Assembly: GCA_000996085.1 (NCBI GenBank)
Contig: LBYG01000007.1
Span: 1 to 41,378, forward strand
Source of the DNA: Parcubacteria group bacterium GW2011_GWB1_40_14
GTDB taxonomy: Bacteria; Patescibacteriota; Minisyncoccia; Terrybacterales; GWB1-40-14
Reading direction: 5' to 3'
Length of the DNA: 41,378 nucleotides
In this document: positions 24,510 through 31,420 of the stretch, one piece after another
Layout of the letters: every line of letters starts with the position of its first letter
Numbering within the stretch: position 1 is the first letter of the stretch
The notes under the pieces: generated by a model
Told to the model about the DNA's origin: nothing
Seen by the model: the letters and a program-made list of their open reading frames with translations, nothing else
The model's database searches: none
Position numbers and translations under genes: made by a program

Positions 24510-25397
24510 TTAATCGCCAAGTTTAATAAAATCAAGATACTGACCGATCGCATCCGCAGTAGTAACAATTACGCCCTGCTCTGAAGCAGCGGTAGCTATG
24601 CCGACGAATTCCGGCACGCCGTCACGCAGAGCAAAAATAGGCTGTCCCACCGCAACATCCACAGCGATAATCGCCAGAGTGCCTTTGATGGCATAAACCA
24701 CAGAACCACGGAGTGGTGCCGGGGTCAAAACAGTATTTTGGATCAGTATATCGCTAGGAACTGCAAGAAGAGCGTTTCCACCAGTAAGGTCATCCGGACG
24801 GACAAGCGCAAGAGACGGAACATCCAGCTTAGGAGTATCGTTTGTATCTTCTGCTGGACGCTCGAAAGCAACAATCTGATACTTTGAGCTTGGCGCTTCA
24901 ATGCCCACAAGAGTTTCGGTCTTCATATCCCGATCGTATTCACTTGAAACCATAAGCGTGCCGACTAGCACATAACCCGCAGGAGGCAAAACCTCAGACG
25001 TTACCATTACGTACTTATCAGATACGACCACGCCTGGTACAGAAAAAGAACCCAAAATCGTCTTGGGATCCGCTGCAGCAGCATAAAAGATAGCAACGGT
25101 ACGGACGCTTTCGTGTACCTTAAAATAAGTGTCATCTGCAGTAGCATTCAACAAAGAAAAATCCTGATCAAGATAACCGTCAGCCAGAATATCCTGAGCT
25201 GTATATGTATGCGTATGCATAAATGCCTGCAAGTTCGCGCTCACTGCCAGCGAAAGAGAAAGCAAAATTGCGAACCCCATAAAAAAAGTTTTCGGTTTAG
25301 GCAATCGCAATAATTTTCTGCTTCGTATAATAGATGGAACAGGCGGTTCTTCAGGCGAAATTTCGTTAGGAGATTCCCCTACTGATTGGTCTTCCAT
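24510..25397 (-). CDS. Membrane-anchored trypsin-fold protein lacking catalytic residues (HtrA-like)
   Basis: The 295-aa protein has a Pro-rich cytoplasmic start, one membrane helix near 36-58, and an extracytoplasmic domain with an HtrA-like pattern: GVVVSDKYVMVTSEVLPPAGY stands where HtrA has GVVVS..YIVTNNHVV, and GQPIFALRDGVPEFVGIATA where HtrA has GNSGGPLF...G.VVGI. The His and Ser of the triad are therefore absent. This fold call is mine from pattern only. AAGGAG lies 8 nt before the ATG. It ends the tlpA-ccdA transcript, 31 nt after ccdA. A binding or scaffold role in the envelope is an inference. Confidence 0.6.
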   Translation of the reverse strand: MEDQSVGESPNEISPEEPPVPSIIRSRKLLRLPKPKTFFMGFAILLSLSLAVSANLQAFMHTHTYTAQDILADGYLDQDFSLLNATADDTYFKVHESVRTVAIFYAAAADPKTILGSFSVPGVVVSDKYVMVTSEVLPPAGYVLVGTLMVSSEYDRDMKTETLVGIEAPSSKYQIVAFERPAEDTNDTPKLDVPSLALVRPDDLTGGNALLAVPSDILIQNTVLTPAPLRGSVVYAIKGTLAIIAVDVAVGQPIFALRDGVPEFVGIATAASEQGVIVTTADAIGQYLDFIKLGD

Positions 25398-25428
25398 TTT
25401 TTTCTCTCCTTCCCTGGCGGGATTATTT

Positions 25429-26112
25429 TTATTTGTAAAAGACTAGACTAATGAGACGGGTAAGCAAATCAAACTGTATAAGAAAAGCAAAAACTATAAG
25501 TATTACACCGGAGATTTTCTTCACCACAGGCAAATAACGACTCACTCGTTTAAGAGCCATAACGCGATCAAAGAACAACGCGACTACAAGAAACGGAATC
25601 CCCAACCCCGCACTATAGACTCCCAGCAAAAGAGTGCTCATTTGCCAGTCATCAAACGTAAATGCAAGAGTAAGAATATATCCTAAGAAAAGTCCCGCAC
25701 ATGGCGACCACGCGAAAGCAAAGATGACGCCTACGATAAACGAAACCAACAACGGAGCTTTTATGCGTGAGGGTACTTGAAGCATCTTACTTGCCCAAGG
25801 AGGCGAGAAATTAAAAATTTCAAGCATGCTCAGGCCGAGCAAAATAAGAATGATAAAAGAAACAAAACGGATATTTCCAAGATACGGAGCAAGCGCGCTT
25901 CCCAACAAGCCAACGCCTACACCAAAAAATGTAAAAACGATGGCAAATCCTGCGACAAAAGCGCAAGCATTCAGGAAAATACGCAAACGTCCAGCGCCAC
26001 TTGTACTGCCTAAATACATCAGGTATACGGGCACAAGCGGCAAGTGACACGGTGAAAAAAATGACAGTAGGCCGGCGACAAATGCTCCGCCAATAAAAAT
26101 GTCAGCATCCAC
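25429..26112 (-). CDS. ccdA: CcdA/DsbD-type thiol electron-transfer membrane protein
   Basis: This protein carries reducing equivalents from cytoplasmic thioredoxin across the membrane to extracytoplasmic thiol proteins. The 227-aa sequence has about six membrane helices and the two family cysteines in matching Pro-Cys motifs: LSFFSPCHLPLVPVYLMYL (first helix) and FAWSPCAGLFLGYIL (fourth helix). The GTG start overlaps the end of tlpA by 11 nt (tlpA reads GGATGCTGA there), implying coupling. The natural partner is the thioredoxin-like protein encoded just upstream. Confidence 0.93.
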   Translation of the reverse strand: MDADIFIGGAFVAGLLSFFSPCHLPLVPVYLMYLGSTSGAGRLRIFLNACAFVAGFAIVFTFFGVGVGLLGSALAPYLGNIRFVSFIILILLGLSMLEIFNFSPPWASKMLQVPSRIKAPLLVSFIVGVIFAFAWSPCAGLFLGYILTLAFTFDDWQMSTLLLGVYSAGLGIPFLVVALFFDRVMALKRVSRYLPVVKKISGVILIVFAFLIQFDLLTRLISLVFYK

Positions 26113-26710
26113 GGATCATTGCCCTCGTAACTTCTTTTCCGGAAGCAAATACGTCCATAAGCGAAACGCATCCTGAACTCATCCAATCACGAGCTCCGAT
26201 AATTATTCCTTGTATAATACCGTCTGAACTTACTAGAAAAGTCTGAGGAATACCCCTGACACGATACGTATCATTAGCATTATTATATGCATCAATCAGT
26301 AATGTATAGGAAAAATTGTGTTCTTCACTAAAGAATGCGCGAGCACTAGCTTCGTTATCCTGTACATTGACTGCCAGCATATACATGCGTCCGCGATAAG
26401 TCTGATGAATCTTTTCCATTGAGGGCATTTCCACGCGGCATGCCGGACACCAAGATGCCCAGAAGTTAACGAATGCGGGCTTTCCCCGATAATCCGACAG
26501 CTTTATTAGCTTGCCGTCCGCGGTGCAAACGATAAATTCAGGGGCAGATTCTCCTATACGAATAGAAGAATTTTCAGACGGAAATACCTGATCCTTTGGA
26601 CAAATTGATGTACCTGAGGGTTCACCGCCTGAAAAATTCAGAACGGTAACGAGCCCGCCAACAACAATCGTTACAACAACAGCAACAATTACCAGTCGCT
26701 TCATGTTCAT
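26102..26710 (-). CDS. Extracytoplasmic thioredoxin-like protein (TlpA/ResA family)
   Basis: A membrane-anchored thiol-disulfide oxidoreductase of 202 aa. It has a signal anchor (residues 5-26), the AhpC/TSA-like start GESAPEFIVCTADGKLIKLSDYRGKPAFVNFWASWCPACRVEMPSM with the CPAC active site, and the cis-proline loop GIPQTF. Extra cysteines occur near the N-terminus (SICPKD), in FIVCTADG and at the C-terminus (SGCVSL, RGC-end). AAGGAGA lies 8 nt before the ATG. It is cotranscribed with ccdA, which should keep it reduced. A dyad fills its promoter spacer. Confidence 0.93.
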   Translation of the reverse strand: MNMKRLVIVAVVVTIVVGGLVTVLNFSGGEPSGTSICPKDQVFPSENSSIRIGESAPEFIVCTADGKLIKLSDYRGKPAFVNFWASWCPACRVEMPSMEKIHQTYRGRMYMLAVNVQDNEASARAFFSEEHNFSYTLLIDAYNNANDTYRVRGIPQTFLVSSDGIIQGIIIGARDWMSSGCVSLMDVFASGKEVTRAMIRGC

Positions 26711-26751
26711 ATTTAATATCTCCTTTTCAAGGGACTCTTTTTATTAGTTTT

Positions 26752-26780
26752 CTTTTACATGTAATACATGAAAAAGTCAA
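26752..26780 (-). promoter_or_regulatory. tlpA promoter with a dyad in the spacer
   Basis: -35 TTGACT at 26780-26775 and -10 TAAAAG at 26757-26752, spacer 17 nt. Inside the spacer CATGTA-A-TACATG (26758-26770) is a perfect dyad, a likely operator for a dimeric regulator or one recognised by an activator that bends the promoter. Confidence 0.6.
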
Positions 26781-26796
26781 CTGAATTATATAAAAA

Positions 26797-26826
26797 AGAA
26801 AACCGCCGTTTTTAGAAACGGCGGAT
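26797..26826 (-). terminator. Terminator after the peptide-binding protein gene
   Basis: CCGCCGTTT and AAACGGCGG pair around a 4-nt loop, followed by TTTTCTTTTTT on the minus strand. Confidence 0.92.
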
Positions 26827-26838
26827 TATTTATAAAAA

Positions 26839-28497
26839 TTAGTTTACTTCAATGAACCTATAGAAGGGTTCGCCCAACAGAGAAGGAACGTATCCCTTCA
26901 CGTAGGGTTTAACAACCAAAAGTGTCTTACCGTGCAAGAATGGCAGCCATGGCGCTTCGTTCAAAATAATTGTTTCGGCCTGCTGATACAGTTGGGCTCT
27001 CGTTTGCGGATCGCTTTCAACTCGCGCGCGATCAAGCAATGCATCAACTTCCGCATTACTGTACTGAGTTTCATTATTCGCCACTGAATTGGCGGAATGG
27101 AACTTAAGATCAAGGAAGTCTGCCGGGTCAGGATAGTCAGCAACCCAACCCAATGAGAACATCTGGTATTTCCCGCGCTTAAGATTATCGAAGAAAGCCG
27201 TTGATTCGACCTGTTCGATCTTAACGTTAAGCGAAAGCTCTTTTCTCCACATCTCAATCATGGCTTCAATTACCGGACCGGCTGTTGCGCCCTGCCCAGA
27301 AACAGTCAAAACGATCGTCGGCATATTGCCCGCATATTTAGATTTAGCTAAAAGATCACGCGCCTTTTGGGCATCATAGGTCAACTTAGACTGAATCGGA
27401 GTATATCCAAGCATGCCTGGAGGTACGATACTATGTGCAGGAGCAATCATATCTTTAAGAACCACTCGAGCAATCGTATCAATATCAATAGCCTGAGTCA
27501 TGGCCTGACGAACAAGAATATCGTCAAAGGGCGGCTTAGACATATTGAACCCGATGTAGGAAGTCGAAAGAGACGGAGCTTCAACAACCTCGCGGCTTAA
27601 CGGATCGTTGGGATCACGAACGCGATCAACGTCGGCAATGCCGACACCGGAAACATCAGTTTCCCCATTCTCATAAGCAGTAAGGATTGAACCACCGCTA
27701 AGATTAAATTCGATACGCGTAAGTTTAGGCGCACCAAGATGGTAATCCTGATTGCCGACTAGAACCAACTGCCTGCCCTGCTGGTAAATTTCCAGCTTGA
27801 AAGGACCGGTGCCGTTGGGAAGTCTTGTCCACGTACGCGGATTGGATTCGATCTGTTCACGATCCACAACCATCGCGGTCGGATAAGTTAACTTCCAAAG
27901 GAAGTCGACTGTCGGACCATTAATGGTAATGCTGATGGTAAAATCGTCGATGACTTTAACGCCCTCAACCGTACGAGTACGTCCGCGGAGCTTATCCCTT
28001 ACGCCGACAATATCCGAAAGATAAAGTTCAGCAGCAGTGGAAAGGGTTTCGGGTGCTGTAGCTCTTTCGAGAGAATACTTCACATCCTGAGCGTTAACTT
28101 GTCTTCCCAGATGGAAAAAGATGTCTTGCCTAAGTTCAAAAATATAAGTAATTGTACCATCCGGATTGCTGATAGGATCCGGAATAGCAACCGCAATGTC
28201 CGGAGCTATTGCCAATCCTTTGACTTTGGTCTTGGTACCGTCAGGCAGAGTGAACTCAACATCCTGATCGGATGGAACCATGGTCAGAAGTCCGTCGAAA
28301 ATATTAGAAACATAAAGATGCGAACCGGCATCGGTAACCAACGCCGGATCAAGAGTTAAAGGATCTGGCCCTGGAGTTCGTAATACTCCCGGAGTGTGCC
28401 CCTGCTGAGGGACATTATTGGGAGTAGTTGAGCCGCAAGCGGCTCCTACTATAGTTACTACGGTTAAAAAGCAAAGTAAACGCATTCGACCTTTCAT
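26839..28497 (-). CDS. Peptide-binding lipoprotein of an ABC importer (SBP family 5)
   Basis: The extracytoplasmic receptor of a DppA/OppA-type importer. From ATG 28497 the product has a lipoprotein signal (MKGRMRLLCFLTVVTIVGAAC, lipobox VGAAC), then the family 5 fold: DPLTLDPALVTDAGSHLYVSNIFDGL, RQDIFFHLGRQVNAQDVKYSLERA, NGTGPFKLEIY, PPFDDILVRQAMTQAIDIDTIARVVL and KYQMFSLGWVADYPDPADFL. AAAGGAG sits 8 nt before this ATG. An ATG at 28542 overlapping the dppC stop (TAATG) would add 15 basic residues. It is cotranscribed with the DppC-type permease upstream. Confidence 0.94.
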   Translation of the reverse strand: MKGRMRLLCFLTVVTIVGAACGSTTPNNVPQQGHTPGVLRTPGPDPLTLDPALVTDAGSHLYVSNIFDGLLTMVPSDQDVEFTLPDGTKTKVKGLAIAPDIAVAIPDPISNPDGTITYIFELRQDIFFHLGRQVNAQDVKYSLERATAPETLSTAAELYLSDIVGVRDKLRGRTRTVEGVKVIDDFTISITINGPTVDFLWKLTYPTAMVVDREQIESNPRTWTRLPNGTGPFKLEIYQQGRQLVLVGNQDYHLGAPKLTRIEFNLSGGSILTAYENGETDVSGVGIADVDRVRDPNDPLSREVVEAPSLSTSYIGFNMSKPPFDDILVRQAMTQAIDIDTIARVVLKDMIAPAHSIVPPGMLGYTPIQSKLTYDAQKARDLLAKSKYAGNMPTIVLTVSGQGATAGPVIEAMIEMWRKELSLNVKIEQVESTAFFDNLKRGKYQMFSLGWVADYPDPADFLDLKFHSANSVANNETQYSNAEVDALLDRARVESDPQTRAQLYQQAETIILNEAPWLPFLHGKTLLVVKPYVKGYVPSLLGEPFYRFIEVN

Positions 28498-28541
28498 TGT
28501 CGTGTCTCCTTTCTTCTGTGTATTCTTTTTTGTTTTAACCA

Positions 28542-29699
28542 TTACGATCTATTCTTTAAAGTTAGATCGGAAGAAAGCGCATCGCCGATAAGATTCCAAC
28601 AGAACACGAACAGCATGATCACCATGCTGGGAATTAGCATTAAGTGCGGTGTGACCTGCAAAGAACGGATAGAACCCGCATCGTACAACATGGCGCCAAA
28701 AGACGGCGTAGGCGGCTGAATGCCTAACCCAAGATATGTAAGCGCTATCTCTGAGAATACGATACCGCCCAATCCGGCAGACATACCAACGACAACAAGA
28801 TAAAGGATGTTTGGAAAAATATGCCTGATAATTATACGAAAGTCTGTTGCCCCCACAGCGCGCGCCGCTTCTATAAAGTCGGCATTCTTCAGAGACAATG
28901 TCTGTGAGCGAATTATGCGCGCGGTCCCATACCAGGAAAACGGGATCAAAACGATGAAGATAAGCAGAAAATCAACGAAACCTTGCACCGTAACCAGCCA
29001 TGCCAGAACGGACAAAATTAACATGCTCACAGCCACAAAAGCTGCAAGAACCATTAATTTATCGCGTTCGAGTCGACGAGCCACAAACAACAAACAAAGA
29101 GCGCCCGCGAAAATAGCCAAAAATATACTAAGGCCTCCGCTTGATGCCCAAACCACCGACGGAGAATTAATCAACTCATCCATCGCAGATTCATATTGCG
29201 GTCGTATTGTTGCTGAAATCAGAATCATAAACAGCAAGCCCGGAAGCATTGCCGTTATCTCTCCTATACGGTTAATAATCATATCGGTCTTTCCGCCTTT
29301 ATAACCCGCCAACATGCCCAAAAAAACGGCAAGCATCCCGGCTCCGGTAAAGAACGTGGCAATGGTTATGCCAATATCGTTCCGTAGAGCAAAAAGAGTC
29401 CGTGAAAACATATCGCGACCAAGCCTATCGGTGCCAAAAATATGTTCGGCTGAAGGCAATTTATTTACATTTGTCAGATCCTGAGCGAGTGGATCATATG
29501 GAGCAATAACTGAGGCGAAAATTCCAAAAAAATACAAAACCGTCAGAATAAACAATGCTACGCTCGCGATACGATGACGTAAACACCATCGCTTTATTTT
29601 GAATAACCGCGAACGTTCTTGTCGCGTATCAAAATATTCTTCGTCTCCAGATTCTTTCAAGCGTTTTGCAATATAATCTTCGACGTTATGTGTGCCCAT
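28542..29699 (-). CDS. Peptide ABC transporter permease (DppC/OppC type) with an internal insertion
   Basis: The second membrane subunit of the importer. From ATG 29699 (AAGGG 5 nt upstream) it is 385 aa. The N-terminal helix is followed by APYDPLAQD and HIFGTDRLGRDMFSRTLFALRND, the family start, and near the end the EAA motif EAARAVGATDFRIIIRHIFPNILYLV and LTYLGLGIQPPTPSFGAML. The usual family length is about 300; here some 80 residues with extra hydrophobic segments (about 175-255) separate the second helix from the EAA domain. DppB lies apart at 19.8 kb; no ATPase subunit is in the window. Confidence 0.92.
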   Translation of the reverse strand: MGTHNVEDYIAKRLKESGDEEYFDTRQERSRLFKIKRWCLRHRIASVALFILTVLYFFGIFASVIAPYDPLAQDLTNVNKLPSAEHIFGTDRLGRDMFSRTLFALRNDIGITIATFFTGAGMLAVFLGMLAGYKGGKTDMIINRIGEITAMLPGLLFMILISATIRPQYESAMDELINSPSVVWASSGGLSIFLAIFAGALCLLFVARRLERDKLMVLAAFVAVSMLILSVLAWLVTVQGFVDFLLIFIVLIPFSWYGTARIIRSQTLSLKNADFIEAARAVGATDFRIIIRHIFPNILYLVVVGMSAGLGGIVFSEIALTYLGLGIQPPTPSFGAMLYDAGSIRSLQVTPHLMLIPSMVIMLFVFCWNLIGDALSSDLTLKNRS

Positions 29700-29739
29700 A
29701 ATCACCCTTACTTTTTCAATGTGCCGATAATTGTTCCTA

Positions 29740-29768
29740 CCTTATCACTAATATTTTAATTTTGTCAA
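29740..29768 (-). promoter_or_regulatory. dppC promoter next to an element end
   Basis: TTGACA at 29768-29763 with ATAAGG/GATAAG 16-17 nt on. The ATTGA at its upstream edge is followed on the plus strand by CCCGCCGTCTTT (from 29770), which looks like an element end; no matching right end was found. The rest of the 275-bp gap to rnpB holds no gene I can support. Confidence 0.5.
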
Positions 29769-29930
29769 TCCCGCCGTCTTTATGCCGCATACATTTTAAA
29801 GAACTTAATAATCTGCTTTATATTGATGCTGTAACACTCCAAAACGTATAACTTATTAAACAAAACCTGGCGCGGTCCGGAAAGAAAATGTATTATTTTT
29901 TGATCTTACCCAGCGAGAAAAATAGTTTAA

Positions 29931-29963
29931 AAATCAAAATCCCGCTCTTGACTGAGCGGGATA
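29931..29963 (-). terminator. rnpB terminator
   Basis: ATCCCGCTC and GAGCGGGAT pair around a 6-nt loop, followed on the minus strand by TTTGATTTTT. Confidence 0.9.
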
Positions 29964-29977
29964 TTGAAAAATATTTG

Positions 29978-30527
29978 AGCGCGTCTGTAAGCCGAATTCT
30001 GTCTTTGTGCTTTTTAAAAACACAGAGGCTATCATCTATCTTGTCACATTCATTGCTGAATGCGATCTTTGCAGCACTCCACCGCTGCTCCGCAGCGGAA
30101 ATCCGAAGCACGAAATCCTAAATCCGAAACAAATATTTCGTATTTCGATATTCGAATTTCGAGTTTCCGATGCGAAGCATCGGTAGCACGGCCTTGCACC
30201 AAGAAGGGTTTTTCTCTTCTAACAATCGCTAGTTAGAACTGTGAGCTCTTACCTCACTCTTTTCACCCTTACCCAATTCTAATTTGAAAATTAAATTTGG
30301 GCGGTATTGTTTCTGTGACACTATCCGTACCATGCATATTTCTATACATAGTCGTGGGTGTTACCCACTTCTTGCTTCCCAGCCCTAATTTTGCATCTAC
30401 CCACTATAAACTTCAGAAATATTTATCGATAACTATTTTAATCTTTTCAGGTAATGTGATTAGCTGCAAAATTAGAGCCGGGGGTGTTCGGACTTTCCTC
30501 GCTATTGCGTAATAGCCCAACGCACTC
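29978..30527 (-). ncRNA. rnpB: RNase P RNA (type A-like) with an inserted repeat
   Basis: This is the catalytic RNA that matures tRNA 5' ends. Read on the minus strand: P1 AGTGCGT pairs with ACGCGCT at the two ends, GAGGAAAGTCC (30502-30492) is the conserved 5' core, GGTAAGAGCTCAC is present near 30245, and ACAGAATTCGGCTTA (30001-29987) is the conserved 3' core. It is about 550 nt, longer than the usual 350-400, partly because of the 100-nt repeat at 30081-30183. A TTGACA-17-TATTAT promoter and a terminator bound it. Confidence 0.95.
30081..30183. repeat. Repeat inserted in a peripheral arm of RNase P RNA
   Basis: Two GC hairpins (CCGCTGC/GCAGCGG near 30081-30097 and CCGATGC/GCATCGG at 30167-30183) bracket an AT-rich, self-complementary run of CGAAAT/ATTTCG words (AAATCCGAAACAAATATTTCG). 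It interrupts the region where P12 is expected, an arm known to tolerate length change. Confidence 0.6.
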
Positions 30528-30533
30528 TATTAA

Positions 30534-30562
30534 ATAATATGCTATTTTTTAATTTTTGTCAA
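30534..30562 (-). promoter_or_regulatory. rnpB promoter, TTGACA-17-TATTAT
   Basis: -35 at 30562-30557, -10 at 30539-30534; the RNA starts 7 nt later. GTTGA of the -35 region is the target repeat of element C1. Confidence 0.85.
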
Positions 30563-30563
30563 C

Positions 30564-30699
30564 CCTCACACCATTTTTGCGGAAAAAATATCTATACATA
30601 ACCAGCTTTAGTTTTTATCCGTAATACAACAGTTTTGGACTCCGACGTCACGTCGGAGTCCAAAACCAATTGTTCATCCTGCAAAAACTGGTGTGGGGG
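30564..30699. mobile_element. Inverted-repeat element C1 at the rnpB -35 box
   Basis: A 136-bp unit with arms CCTCACACCATTTTTGCGG and CTGCAAAAACTGGTGTGGGGG is flanked by TCAAC (30559-30563, 30700-30704). Inside is a 35-bp near-perfect palindrome, GTTTTGGACTCCGACGT with ACGTCGGAGTCCAAAAC and one central base. Confidence 0.8.
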
Positions 30700-30719
30700 T
30701 CAACCCGCACAAACAAAAA

Positions 30720-30748
30720 TAAAAAGCCTCGTTTTCACAAGGCTTTAA
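30720..30748 (-). terminator. Terminator after the Cys-rich small gene
   Basis: AAAGCCT and AGGCTTT pair around a 10-nt loop, followed on the minus strand by TTATTTTTG. Confidence 0.75.
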
Positions 30749-30760
30749 AAATTATTTTTG

Positions 30761-30928
30761 TTAAGCGGCCTGCGTTGAGCCTGCAACAGAACGATTGTTC
30801 TGCGAGGAAGTTCTTGCTTGCTTCTTGGGCTTTTCTTTCTTTACCTTTTCGGTGTAAGAACTGCCCTTACAGCAAGAAGCTGAACAACCGCACTTGGGTC
30901 CACCGATTGCCTGCTGATTGGAAGTCAT
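30761..30928 (-). CDS. 55-aa cysteine-rich small protein
   Basis: The frame MTSNQQAIGGPKCGCSASCCKG... ends with a Lys-rich then Ser/Thr/Gln-rich tail. Four cysteines at 13, 15, 19 and 20 (CGCSASCC) suggest metal binding, as in small metallothionein-like peptides, but no family is recognised. AAAGGAG lies 10 nt before the ATG, overlapping the stop of the preceding gene, and a terminator follows. It is cotranscribed with the 75-aa gene behind a near-consensus promoter, so it may be highly expressed. Confidence 0.7.
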   Translation of the reverse strand: MTSNQQAIGGPKCGCSASCCKGSSYTEKVKKEKPKKQARTSSQNNRSVAGSTQAA

Positions 30929-30935
30929 GCCTCGA

Positions 30936-31163
30936 TTACTCCTTTACTTCCGGATTGGATTTGTCCGGCTCCTGTACGTTATCGTCAAACCAAAGACCTA
31001 TCACGATATTGGGTTCTCTCTTTACGGAAACGGGTCTGTCTACCCGCACTAGTGCATTTCCCTGTTTGCCCCTATGCCGTTTGAGCTGCAAAACAACCAA
31101 ACGATCAGCTGGAGTTTCGGGAATAATACTGATAGTACCGTCATCATCAATGCGAGCACGCAT
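30936..31163 (-). CDS. 75-aa hypothetical protein
   Basis: No family is recognised. The product (MRARIDDDGTISIIPETPADRLVVLQLKRHRGKQG...) is mostly alternating hydrophobic and charged residues, suggesting a small beta-rich soluble protein with an acidic tail. ATG 31163 is chosen: AGGAGG lies 6 nt upstream, while the GTG/ATG pair just before it is too close. It is the first gene of a two-gene operon, 7 nt before the Cys-rich gene, driven by the strongest promoter in the window (31199-31227). Confidence 0.72.
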   Translation of the reverse strand: MRARIDDDGTISIIPETPADRLVVLQLKRHRGKQGNALVRVDRPVSVKREPNIVIGLWFDDNVQEPDKSNPEVKE

Positions 31164-31198
31164 CACTATCCTCCTTCTAAAATGTACGAAGTTTTTAA

Positions 31199-31227
31199 AT
31201 TATATATTAAAAAGTATTAATTGTCAA
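31199..31227 (-). promoter_or_regulatory. Consensus promoter TTGACA-17-TATAAT
   Basis: A perfect -35 (31227-31222), 17-nt spacer and perfect -10 (31204-31199). The GTTGA of the -35 region is the target repeat of element B4. Confidence 0.92.
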
Positions 31228-31228
31228 C

Positions 31229-31355
31229 CCCGTTAGAAGATTGCCTCTTTGTTTGGCGGTCAAAGAAGTCCGCGGACTTCTTTGACTGTTATAAAATGGG
31301 TATTTCTTATAAATAAACAATTTTTCCTAAAAATGTTCGCAATTTTCTAACGGGG
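31229..31355. mobile_element. Inverted-repeat element B4 at a -35 box
   Basis: A 127-bp unit with arms CCCGTTAGAAGATTGC and GCAATTTTCTAACGGGG (one mismatch) is flanked by TCAAC (31224-31228, 31356-31360). A perfect 28-bp palindrome GTCAAAGAAGTCCG/CGGACTTCTTTGAC lies near the left arm. Confidence 0.85.
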
Positions 31356-31360
31356 TCAAC

Positions 31361-31385
31361 CCTCGCACCATTTTTATCGCAAGAA
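31361..31385. repeat. Half element C2 abutting B4
   Basis: CCTCGCACCATTTTTATCGC follows directly after the right TCAAC of B4 and matches the left arm of C1 (CCTCACACCATTTTTGCGG). No matching right end is seen before the RNase H gene, so this is probably a truncated copy at the same target site. Confidence 0.6.
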
Positions 31386-31420
31386 TATTCGCAGATACTA
31401 ATTTTTAACCTTTATCTCCA

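Noticed and set aside
30670..31236. 188-aa plus-strand reading frame
   Set aside because: It lies opposite two minus-strand genes that have promoter, ribosome binding sites and terminator, and it reads through the C1 element.
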